DNA of 64,000 bases from Liolophura sinensis (lineage: Eukaryota; Mollusca; Polyplacophora; Chitonida; Chitonidae). The notes under the pieces were generated by a model that ran no database searches, was not told where the DNA came from, and saw only the letters and a list, made by a program, of their open reading frames with translations. Where the stretch lies: contig NC_088302.1 in NCBI RefSeq assembly GCF_032854445.1, forward strand, positions 18,841,338 through 18,905,337, read 5' to 3'. Within the stretch, counting starts at the first letter, position 1, and every line of letters begins with the position of its first letter. Shown here piece by piece: positions 51,901 to 63,900 of this stretch. A program made the translations under genes and the position numbers.

Positions 51901-54900
51901 TGATCTTGTTTTCTGTCAACTTTTCCTTTCAATGCGGTATGCAGATACAGGCATATCGTTTAGAGCTTTACTGGGTAGTCAGATGTGGATTCCGCCTACA
52001 AGGCATGAAGAAAATGCAGTTGTTGACATCCTGAAAAATAAGAAGAGAGTTATAGAATTTTGTAGTACGTTCAACCAGCCAATGATCTCATAAGAAGGCT
52101 CTTTTAGCCTTTGCCAATAATGAGCATGTGCAGATCTCCCAACCAGTATGAGTCACACGCAACCACTAATTAGATAGAGATATCAAATTCTTTCAAATTC
52201 CTGAGTAGGAGGAGTGTTGTCATAATCGGTAGAGAATTCCATATTTTATAAAAACAGAATCTGAAAGTGCAATTTGTCAGAATATCTCTCGCAAGAGACA
52301 TGTTCTAGCTAATCCTGATTAATATTCTGTTCCACAAGAGTGAAGTTGTTTTCTTGCTTCCTTGGTTTTGGGGCATCTGATTAAGGATTTGTCGTTCATT
52401 AAATGCCAGCAATTTTGCAGGAGTCCATGGGACTGGATGTATTTCATATTTTAGACATTGTTTAAACGATGATGATGGAAATTGCGATACATGACCTAAA
52501 CTTTGGCTTGTGACTAAATTACTCATTTTGTCAGATTCCGAGAGTTCTGATGATCCTAGAAAGGTGTTTTGAGATTTGTGTGGAAGTTAGGATGATATAT
52601 GCATCCTACTGTAAAAATGTAGTTTCAGCACCAAAACTTAATATTCTTTTACTTTATTTGCTTCCAAAGATGAAGTATTTGGGTTGAAACTTTTGTGGAT
52701 CATTTTCCATTATCCATTCATGAAATATTTAACAATATAACATTTGGTTTAGGTGTATCCAAATTTTTGATCCTTGGATGTAAAATAACCATTTCATTTA
52801 AATGTTTTAATTTAATTAAGTTAAAAATGCCATTGTGGAGTTGTTCTCAGTATACCCTTACGCGAAAGTGCCCGTATTGATTTTTCTTTACCCCAAAAAA
52901 GGGGAAGTCCCAAGGGGAATTTCCTTCGTGATGGGGGGGTCAAGATAATTGTGTGTTGGGTAATTTTATAGGTTTTCCCACTGCTGGAATTATCAATATG
53001 GTAAATTTGTGGAATTGGTGTTAAGGTTCTTCCATTACAAAGCTAGGAGAAAAGAATGGTGTCCTTGTGAGGGATGATGTGATCACTGAAATATAGAGGC
53101 ACTCTGGGACATACCCATTTTCTGCTTGTCGTGAAAAGTATACACAAGTGTTGATTATCTGAAAAAGCACTGTGCTTGTATACAATCATCTGAATTACTT
53201 ATTCTAGTGGCTTTTTTAGATTATGAAGTGTTAATGCCAGGAAGATCCAGCCAGTAATGTAAGCTTTAAGTAATAATCTGTCATGTTCAGGCATATAATG
53301 AATAGAAACAGAAACATTATTTGATGTTTTGAAGAAATGCTAATTAACTGCATCATCAACTGGGAAGTCAGTGTTTGTTTTTACTGTGTTTTATTACATT
53401 TTCAAAAGAACTGAAGCTAGTAAATTGGAACGGTTTGATCTAAATTATAAAGAGAACGTATGTCAGGTAGCTGGTTGTTGGGAAGTTGATATGTTTACCT
53501 TTTTGTGTTAATCAGCTGTCTGAAATTCTCTTTATATTATGAACAAAGGTAGAAATTTATATTTATGAAAACATTGCTGAATATTGGTTGTTGAAGACAT
53601 AACATTTGGTCAAATTAAATAGCATGGTTTCTATGAAAGTTGTTTCTATGGATTCTGTGTTTATGAAAGCATTGCTGAATGTTGGTTGTTGAAGGTATAA
53701 CACTTGCTAAATTTGAATAGCCTAATGCTTGATTCTGATTGATGCCTCCACGTTGTGGGGCAATTTAAAGAGTTTTGGTTTTGTGTTTATTTATTATTTA
53801 TTTATTTGATTGGTGTTTTACGCCGTTCTCAAGAATATTTCACTTATATGACGGCGGCCAGCATTATGGTGGGAGGAAACCCATGACCATCCGCAGGTTG
53901 CTGCCAGAACTTCCCATGTGAGGAAGCCAGCATGAGCTAGACTTGAACTCACATCAACTGCATTGGTGAGAGGCTGCAGGGTCATGTTTTGGTTTTGAGA
54001 CGTCTGATTAATTTCTTATGAGAAAAACTTAACTTAATTGTTGATATTAAATGTATCACTTTACAGTATTTATCGGCATTTGTACAGACAAAACTTTCGG
54101 TGAAATATAGTATTCATAGAAGTAGGAAATAAGGACTTGTGCTGCACCTGTTGGGACCACTTTCTGATACTCAGAACAATAGAGCTATTAACTGGCAGGC
54201 ACGGCATCAGTATAAATGGAAATTCTGACTGTGTTCTTAACAAATACTTGAAAGAGTTCACCATAAATTCACACCAATTAAATAGCATTTCTGTGGCTCT
54301 CTGTGGTTTCAGGTGATTTGGACCAACCCAAAGGCCGTGTTGTTGACATTTGAAAACAAGCGAACAACAGATGATGATCGAATCAGCATTAACCGTCCTT
54401 ACATTAAGGAATGGAATCTCCACATCCGGGATGTCAAGTATTCAGATCAAGGAGAATACACCTGTCAGATTAACACCGACCCGGTCAAAACAAAAAAAGT
54501 CTACCTGCATGTGCAAGGTAAAAGTTTAACTTACAAGCATATGTGGAAATATTTTTTTATTTATTTGATTGAAGTTTTATGCCGTATTGAATAATATTTC
54601 ACTGATACGACTGCGGCCAGCATTATGGTGGGAGGAAACCGGAAACAGTGGAGGGCAACATGTGATAATAAGAAGTCTTCACAAATTACCATGTTGGATA
54701 TGTATGTGAACAGTTGCAATTAAACCACAACTGAGATACATATTTTTGATAAAAAAAAAAAAGAATAATGAATTTTAATCAGCGCGGTGGATGATTTGGA
54801 TATGGATCTGATTTACTGGCTTAAAATATTCTGTGTTTTTTTTTGCTTAAAATAATCTGTGTGTTTTTGTGGCTTAAAATATTTTGTGTGTTTTTCGGGC

Positions 54901-57900
54901 TTAAAATATTCTGGCTTAAAATATTCTGTGTGTTTTTCTGGCTTAAAATATTCTGGCTTAAAATATTCTGTGTGTTTTTCTGGCTTAAAATATTCTTGTG
55001 TGTTTTTCTGGCTTAAAATATTCTGTGCGTTTTTCTGGCTTAAAATATCTGTGTTTTCCTGGCTTAAAATATCTGTGTGTTTCTCTGGCATGATTGAAAG
55101 CTTGTGACTGCTGATAGACTGCTTTATATGACATCTTCACATCCTAATTTCTTTCACTATATACTTTCTTAGTTCTTGCCGTTGTTCATGGAAGATACAA
55201 AGAGCCCGATTGACCTAATTTAGCTCTTTTTGGTTTATGCTGAATGTGTTTTGGAAATTAGTCACATGACTATTGACCAGAAATGTCCTTCATGATTGTT
55301 GACTAAGATACAGATGCCTTTTACCATTTATGATTATCAAGGTTCACCCAAATGATTCAGCTAAACCTTTCATCAGTGAGATTATGAGATCAAATCTGGG
55401 TCCTGCCTTCCTACCACTTTGAACTGGTTATTTACTAGGGCTGTTGACCTTTTAAATTTAAATGTCTGTATTCCATTGACTGAAAGTAAAAAGAAATCCT
55501 TGATTAAATTTGTTTAATGATGCATTTAATTAACAGCTCTAGGGATATACAGTTTCTGAAGGAAAACAAATATGGTTGTTTTCGGTTTAGCTCTAATATT
55601 GCTGTTTTGTTTTCATCCAAGCTTAAGGCATGGAGCTTTAATAGCAAAACTGTCCAATCCTAGTCAGTAGTGGCTTCTTATGATGCAATGAATATTTTGT
55701 TTAAGCATCTAAGTGAAAAAAAACAACAACAAAATGATGAAGAAGACAGGATTATGCTTTCAAAAGAGCCCATTTACCATAAAAATCATGCCATCAAACA
55801 TTATATATTAACAACAGCTGGTATTGCTTTTGTCTAGTTAATGCACTTTATCAGGTCATGTAAAATAAATCCTCCATAAAACCATCAGTTAAGGATTATT
55901 GTGGAATCCTCATATTTGTTGGCCAGCTTTGTGTCGTTTGAGGCAGAAAAAAGTGCAGGATGTGTGTGCTATTTAGCTTAAGATCCTCGGAAGAGAGTTT
56001 GGTTAAAGTCCCAGGGCTATAGAAATGTAGAATTACACATTCACAAGATATGTACTATTAAAGGATTTTTCGACAAATATTTGAGTGCTGTTAGTTTTGA
56101 CGAAGCTGCCAGCCCGTCTGGCTGATCTGTATCTATCATGCAAGCTTGACTAATGATGCAATGTCTTCAATGGTGCAAAAAAAAAAAAAAAAAAGATGGG
56201 CTAAAGCTCCTTAGGGGTGCTCAGGGAAATTATGATAGCCATGAAATGGAGAGGGTAAAATCCCCCATATGCAGCGGCATTGGATGATGTGTCAGTCAGG
56301 ACGACCACTCACAAGCTCTTCCATTAGAGGATATTTCCCTATCGTGGGTATTAATGTAGCAAATATCCCTCTGACAGCTACACCAATTTCCTATATCGCT
56401 CTAGTGTTTTTCTTTCTCATGTTTACTTAGCCCAAGGACATTTAGTTTAGTTTTGAAGAGAGGAACCTCTGCCTAAAGGCCAAGCTTGTCAGTGTTAGAC
56501 TAATGCCCTAGGGGTGAAAAGCTATGGAACACCATTCCAAGCACTTTAACCAAAATTCTCAAGCGTCCATTCAGATGAAAAGGGAAAGCTTTGGGTTGCG
56601 TTTCTGCATTATTCAGGTGTGTTTTTAAGGGAACGTGTGGGAAAAAAGTGGAGGTGTCAAATGCTAATGACTTGGCTTCCCTAGACTACAATTAACCAAT
56701 GCACTCTGGGATTGAGCCTGGCCTGGTAGGATGCGCACTGTGTCTGTGTCTCAGTGCATTGTCACACCATCATTACACACTCTTGTAAGGTTCCCTCCAC
56801 ATGATAAATGACACGGCTTAAGAGATGGGGGGAAAATGTTGGTAGAATTGGATTGGGATGGGTGTTAAGCCAGGACACTGAGCCTCTAACTTTCCCATAG
56901 AGATTGCAGGCTGATTTGGCTAGGTTGTCTGCTATTGTCATGCAGTCTGAAGACTGTATGCATGGGCCAGTGTGTTATGGACAGCTAGCACAGAATAAAA
57001 ATTTTGTTTGCTTCCAGATGGACATGCCTTCAAAGTGTTCCCAACACCCATGATGCTGCTTGAGTGATTTCCATTGCATATACGTTTGGTGGCAAATTTT
57101 GCTGTTGGCCAGTTGTGCCTAGGAGTATCGAATCCCGCGGGTGGTGTTAAATTTCGAGCCCATTAATTCCGGGTTCATCAAGGACCATCAAGTGCTTGTT
57201 CGATGATCCAACATTTTCAGGCACCCGGCCATGAGCCTTAAAGAGTGCCATGTAGTGGATGTTATTGACAAGCTATCGGCCTCTTTTTCCCTGTTTTATT
57301 TCCCCGTTCTGTTTTCCCCACTCTCGTTTCATCCAATTGTTGCAGTACACACAAAATACATCATTCAGTTTAGTTATAGATTTCTAGTGCACCACCTAAT
57401 CAATATCGGAGAAAGAATTGCTCTTGATTGGGATCAGAAAACGGCGCTATGTCATAGAGCATGGGCTAGTTTTTTCTATTACATATATTTGGGAACTTGG
57501 ACTTTAATGATAAACTCATGGCCAGTTGAGGGAAAAAACCGTCAGCTTCAAAGAGAACATCAATTTAAGGAAGGATTTTTTCATTGGGAATCGGAATTGT
57601 GGATTCCTCATGTAATTTTGGCCTTATCAAAGATAGATTCGGTAAGACCACGGATGCTACAATCTAGGTTCAAATGAAGGACCTACTGGTTAGGCAAGCT
57701 TCACTACCGAAAAAGTCCTGTGCATGCAAGAGCGTAATTAACCAGGAAAACACGTATCCACCAATCCCTATTTCCCTGACAGCTTGACAGGGGAAGTAAT
57801 TCCCGCAGCAAATATTAAAGAGAGAATAGTTGGGTTTGTACTGATTGATATGTACAGGCAGTCCTGTGTAATGATCAAGAATGCAGCCAAAATTGCCCGG

Positions 57901-60900
57901 GGATCTGACATATATGGGCTCAAATACTGGACCAAGGCGGAGAAAATAATGACCAAGTATATGGCAGAAATTAATCAAACCCAACGTACATGTATAGCTG
58001 GCAAGTTTTAACGAGAGATGAAGTAATGGTGGAGGGGTTAGGAAGAGTGCTGGTTAGGGAGTAAGGACCCACAGAGAGGATTGTATGTATATGTCATTAG
58101 GCTATTGGTATTCATCTCTGTTTTGTTTTTCCTTCTCCTCTTGGAATGTATATCAAACATGTCCTTAAAGTATTTTTCATGGTGATTTGGAGTAAGATAA
58201 AATTTGCATCATGGTAGTTTATTTCTTTAAGTCACTGTTGAGTTGTGCCTTATCTCAGTTTGACAAGTCTGCATAAATGCTTATTGTTGAAACGATGCGA
58301 ATCAGCTCTGGATGAAGACAAAAAATGACATAAAAAAAAGGTGCTTTGAATTTGATAGTTTGATGCAGAAAATGTTTTGTATTTTTGTCTTCTAATTGAT
58401 CTGTTTATGAGCAGTAGATGGTCTCCGTCCGGACGCTTGGTTTTGAGGAATGCTGTAATCGCACGGGATGAGGCTGGCGCAATTCTTAACCTCTTGAAAT
58501 GATGCATTGGGTTTGATCGCTAGTCTATTGATTTTTGTAAAAGACAAATTAACCAGTGGTGAAAAAAAAGCATCCACTCGACAGCGGTTTGATAATGGTT
58601 ATGACATGAAGTGCTCTACTGCCTTTTACTTTTGATTGGTGCTCTTTTTTCTGTCACAGTTACATACTCTGCTTTTTTCGCCCCGTATACACTAATTCAC
58701 TTTCACATGGATGAATGATGCATTCTTCCTTGTCTTCCCCTCATCCACGGAACTCCGTCCTCCCATACTCAACAGGAGTTCGTCCCAATCAGTCAAAGAG
58801 GCATGTCAATCCATTGTTTTGTTGATTGCTGGAGAGGGGAAAAGTTGAAATGGCTCCTCTTTTACGCTTAGCAAAGTTGATGAATAATTCTAGTCTCATA
58901 ATTTTAGCATTCCATCTTCATGATTTCTGCACTTTGGGAGGGTTTTTTTTTTTTTTTTTTACTTGTTCACATTTGCCTATTTTCTTGTAATTTTTAGGGG
59001 GTCTTGTAAAGTTTGTGAAAATAAAATACTTTTATTTCAAGACATAGGACAGATGAAGACTTTAAAAACATTTTTCACTTCATTGAACTGTCTCAGGATT
59101 TTGCATTGAAGAATATCTTCAGGTCATCAAAAAGGTCATTGTGCATTTAGTCAGAAGTATTGGAGGTAAAATAAAACGAAAGTAAAATTACTAAGTAAGA
59201 TCTTTACATTATTATGATAAGTCTTGTCATCCATGCATGAACATTCGGAAGTGAAAATCAAATGCAAACCTCAGTTTGCTCTTTAAACTCCACGTCCAAA
59301 TGTTATTTGGAATTTCTTCAATTGCCATTTGTTGTTAATGCATCGTTTCATCATTTCTGGCCAGTTTTAAAGCTATTAGGGAATTAAACTGGCTGTAAAT
59401 TACCAGAAACTTGACTTGAATATTCAAGTCCTTGGAATAGTAAAAAAAATAATGAAACATTAAAGCATTGCTAAGATGAGGAGAAAAAAGTTCTACAAAA
59501 ATTGTGGACAGCTTGAAGGTTTGTACTTGATTCTCTTGACTGAAATGTTAAAAGATCCACATTTCAACCCAAATGACAGACATCAAATCTATAAATCTAG
59601 TTTTTCTTGTACAAACTTCAGAATGTCATTAGACAGAAAATAATGGTATGTAATCTAACATTTGAAATCTATTGTATTTGATAATTATTCATTTTGCTCG
59701 ATTCTAAGAGGTGTACTGATCTTACAAAGTATTTTTGAGTCCTGTTTGGAAACTAGGATAATATCCTACTAGAAAAAAAATCAGCAGTAAAAGTGATGTT
59801 TTAGGATAGGTTCATTATTTGCCTCTTCAAATATACTTTTTAATGTGAATTTTAGGGCCTGTATGTATAGCACAATCTAGCTGTGGCAAAATTACAATTT
59901 TCTTTTCGGCCATTTGTCATCCATGTGAACATATCCATTTATAAAGGTGTTCATCGTTTGTTGGGGTCATCAAGCATCCTTCTGACGTTGTGAAAGTCTG
60001 ACAAATGTCTTATCGACTTATTAAACCACAAAATATCAGCCGAAGATTCGACTTGTGTGATTGCTTTATACACGGCAATTGATCCATGTCATCTGCATGG
60101 AGATCACCGGCGATATGATACTCAGTGAATAGAGCACGACCGGCCTGGCTCTCCATGCATGGGAATATCATTTGGCGGTTACACAGACCAGTGGCTATAT
60201 CGCCTGTGATGTGAGGCAACTCTTGTTTTCGTCTCGTGGGAGATGTATTGGAAGAAATCCATACAAACTTTCCCGAGGCCCTCTTTCCTGGAGCAATGAG
60301 CCAAATTCAATTTCCTGTTGCTGGTCTGTCACTTGGCATCACTGTTACACAGGGGGCCCAACACTTTCGGCCCAGTCCTTATTATAACAGCGCACCCTCT
60401 TGTACCTTCACAGAAACGGCACACCATCAATTTGATTGGTGCGACAGTCAGCTGTCGATTTGCGCGATATAAATCCTTCGAGAATATGCAGATTATAAGG
60501 AGTCTGAGTCGACCTGAAGAAGGGGGAAGTCTCCGGAGTGGTCAAACTGTGCTCATTACAGGCCCCCTTATTCCCTTTGCGTCTCCAAACCCACCCCGTC
60601 AATATACGCCAATTTTGGTGGCGGAGGAAATCGTGTGACTCCAGCGATTAATGCAGACATTCTCGCAGCGAAATTGACTTTCTGGTTCTGTGTTCCTTGT
60701 TGAGGTACAAATCTCATTCACTGTAGATCTTATAAGTCTTAAAAGCTTTGCCTGATCATGTCCTCTTGTATAGATTGAGCCTACTTGACATAATTAAATC
60801 ACCAAAAACAAATGTTAACGTTATTTTCTTGGCTGCTGAAATCTTGAAGCATGCATAAGAAAGACTGGATTTATAGATTATGGCCTCTGCCAGTTGGGCT

Positions 60901-63900
60901 GAAAAGTTGATCTCTTAACATCATAACCCAATGTTTTTTTGTTCAGTGGGTCTTCATGTTTACCTCTGACATGTAAATTTGTGGAAGGCCCATTGGCTGA
61001 ATGGTCGAGACAACTAACTTGTGTTGCTGGTGAATGGGTTCCTGACTTTGGAATTTGAAACTTAAGTATAATTAAATACAGCATATATGTTGACCTAAAT
61101 GCTGCACACAATTATCACAACATTGTACGGTCTTTGCATGGTAATAGGAAGATATTCAGGCCTAAAATCTCCAGACATTGTTTTCATTGATGGATGATTT
61201 GTATTCCTAATAGAGCTTCCTGTGAGAGAGAAAATGTGTGTCATATGTGTAAAAGTTCATCAGTTAGTTGCCGAAAGGCGGTTATTTTACTCCACCCATG
61301 AAGCTGACCACAGCCATGTAGGGATCCAAATATTGAGCAATAATCACCAATTAATCAGTTCAGATTAAATGACGAATACTACAGAACTATAGATGAATCA
61401 GGTAATAAGTAATTCAGTTTGTGATTAGTGGCTTACGATTTAATGAATTTAAAGGGTATATGAATAACAAACAAACAATTTTTTGTTGACAGTTCCATCG
61501 GCAATCATCGATCAACTGTCATCGTCGGACATGGTTGCAGAGGAAGGGGACACCGTGATGCTAGTGTGTAATGTAACGGGTGTGCCCCACCCAGAGGTTA
61601 CATGGTTTAGGCTCCCCACCCAGGCAGGCACCCAGAAAGAAAGTAGGTTGAGTGAATAAGTCATTTTACAAACAATGTGGAGAATAATTTTGACGTAATA
61701 AAGCACTCAAGGGTTTGTCTTAAACTAGATGTAGATATAATACATATGAAGCATAGAGGCATAATACTGTAAAGTATAGATATTATTTACATATTCATAT
61801 TTTAAGTGCATATTTGAGTGAGTGAGTGAGTGAGTGGGCTTTAACATTGTGCTGAATAATTTTTCAGTCATATGACGATGAAGGAATCCTTGAGGTGTAC
61901 GTAATGTACCTCCTTGTTGGAGGACGGATTTCCACTGCTCTTTTATCTAGTGCTGCTTCACTGAGACGCCTTACCGAAGGCAAATAAGCCACCCCACCCC
62001 AGTCATTATACTGATACGAGTCAGCCAGTTGTTGCACCTCCCTCTTTTAAAATCTTAGGTGTGACTTGACCCAGGATTGATCCTGGATCTATCGCTTCCG
62101 AAGCGGACGCTCTACCAACTGTGCTATCCGGGCCGGTCAAGTGCATATTTGCAGAGAAAACCATAATTCAGTCCTAGCGATTCAACTGTGGGCTTTTTGT
62201 GCCATTTTGAACCAGCTGAAGCATGGTCTGATTCCTGTATTTGCAAGGTGTTTCTTCAAGCAAATTCTGAGCTCATTATTCTGTGTAGACTGATAAAATT
62301 CATCTTTTTGTGAAGTCCTAAAATTGGCCAATCCCACCAAAGTAAATTTGTTTCAAAATCAAAATAAAAGTGTGCATAAATTGCATTGAAAGTTGCCTTT
62401 CATATGCAAAAAGGTTGAGGAATATGGGGATTTATATCTGTAGTTTATGTGGAACTATGAAAGTTGGAGCACGTTTAGAGACGAAAAAGAATTGTGACAT
62501 TAGTCATCCTATTTTGTGTACAATGGCCACTGTAGAACCTCAGTGATTTTTGCATTTTCTTGCTGTAAAAAAAGAATTAAAACAATCATAAAAATTATTT
62601 ATTTTATTTGGAATCTGCATTAAATAAATAAAACACGACCTTTTAGATGATGCATTTCTTTAGTTAAAGCTGATCTAGCTGCTTCTTTAATGTCAGGAGA
62701 TTTGCCAGGTACTGTGGAAGAGGGCCTCTGCCCAGTGTCCGTCATCCATAGATGTGATCAAGCTGGTCTGGGGACGTCCGTGGCCAAGGTGTTTAGCATG
62801 CCAGCCAGGGGCAATGACCCACGAGCCTTTAACCAATGCGGTTGCTGTGAGTTCAAGACTAGCTCAGCGACCTGTGGATGGTTGTTGGTTTCTTCGAGCT
62901 CTGCTTGGTTTCCTCCCACCATAATGCTGGCTGTCATGGTAAAAGTGATATATTCTTGAATACAGCATAAAACGCCAATCTAAGCAAATCAAAATCCACT
63001 GAGTCTATTTTATTAGTGAAATACTTTTGAGTGCAGCATTATGCAACTCAGATCAACAGAACAAACAAATTGATGGATGTAAGCAGTTATTTGTATGATT
63101 TTATTAATGTGTACAAGTGCACTACACATTGCATTCCAAGAATGCACTAGACATTGCATTCCAAGAATGCACTAGACATTGCATTCCAAGAATGCACTGT
63201 ACATTGCATTCCAAAAATGCACTATACATTGCACTCCTGTTACTACATAGTATGTATGACAAGCATAGGTACCTGTGATAGGAGACATAGTGACTTTATT
63301 GCTGATCATATTTGTAGAGGAAATTACAAGTATGATTAACTTCAGTGCATATTCAAGTTATATGTATGTTGATTTCATGTCTTTGTTAATGCAGTCGCTG
63401 TTGGTATTTTATTATTTTTAAAAGTTATTAAGAGTTAATGCATATATTGATGTTGTTGCAGAGATCGGTGTCAGCGGTGAGATTTTAATCATCCACAACG
63501 TCTCACGTTTCTGTGATGATGTTTATGAGTGTGTAGCGTACAACGGAGTTCCTCCTGCGGTTAATCGACAGATACGAGTCACAGTACAATGTGAGAAGCA
63601 TATCTCAAATTTTTCATTGAGTAGTTGTTTTTGAGTGAAATAGTTTCAAGTATACTCCTTACAGTGGATGTCTGGCTCTCTACCTTAATTTCGCTTTACA
63701 TCACTGCCACCAGTAGACAAGATTGACTTTTGGAGCCTGTGAGACGCATGTATGCTTGCTTACGCTGAGTCTTATCACTTGTGTCCTCCTCTGGAACTAT
63801 TTAATCAGCATTCTTCAATGAAATTGCTTCAGGTTTTGGTTAGCATCATGTTGACCATACTCTAAATAAAGAGGATGCATGTGTATAAAGTATTATTGGA

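Larger units (their letters stand above)
24960..54312 (+). other. Giant intron splitting Ig1 (29,353 bp)
   Basis: It is bounded by gtaaat at the 5' end and ttctgtggctctctgtggtttcag-type pyrimidine-rich sequence at the 3' end. It holds group A and D SINEs, one group C SINE, most copies of dispersed repeat G, MITE families E and F, two minisatellites, a long palindrome, and repeat-poor islands. No credible nested protein gene was seen on either strand. Confidence 0.85.
54518..61492 (+). other. Intron between Ig1 and Ig2 (6,975 bp)
   Basis: This is a phase 1 intron. It contains a truncated group A SINE and a minisatellite in the first 600 bp, then a long repeat-poor stretch (about 55100-58600), a family G copy near 59680-59865 and a diverged group D SINE near 60985-61330. 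The open frame 57231-57677 (148 codons) is the longest in the window but has no recognisable domain. Confidence 0.88.
61643..63461 (+). other. Intron inside Ig2 (1,819 bp)
   Basis: This is a phase 1 intron. It contains a group B SINE with perfect target-site duplications, a family F MITE copy, a group A SINE and a 25-bp tandem repeat; transposon-derived DNA makes up about half of it. Confidence 0.88.

Noticed and set aside
51642-52034. 130-codon open frame as a gene
   Set aside because: No recognisable motif, and it lies in the middle of a spliced intron without supporting signals.
54813-55107. Repetitive peptides open on both strands (EKHTDILSQ-like and SGLKYSVCF-like)
   Set aside because: They are translations of a minisatellite; both strands are open because the unit lacks stops in those frames.
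57231-57677. Longest open frame (148 codons) as a nested gene
   Set aside because: No recognised domain, no nearby supporting splice or promoter signal, and such lengths arise by chance in 64 kb read in six frames. Kept only as a finding about the region.
61643-61650. Alternative donor at 61647 for the Ig2 exon
   Set aside because: It would leave the wrong phase for the exon at 63462 and would include an in-frame stop-containing extension in some readings.
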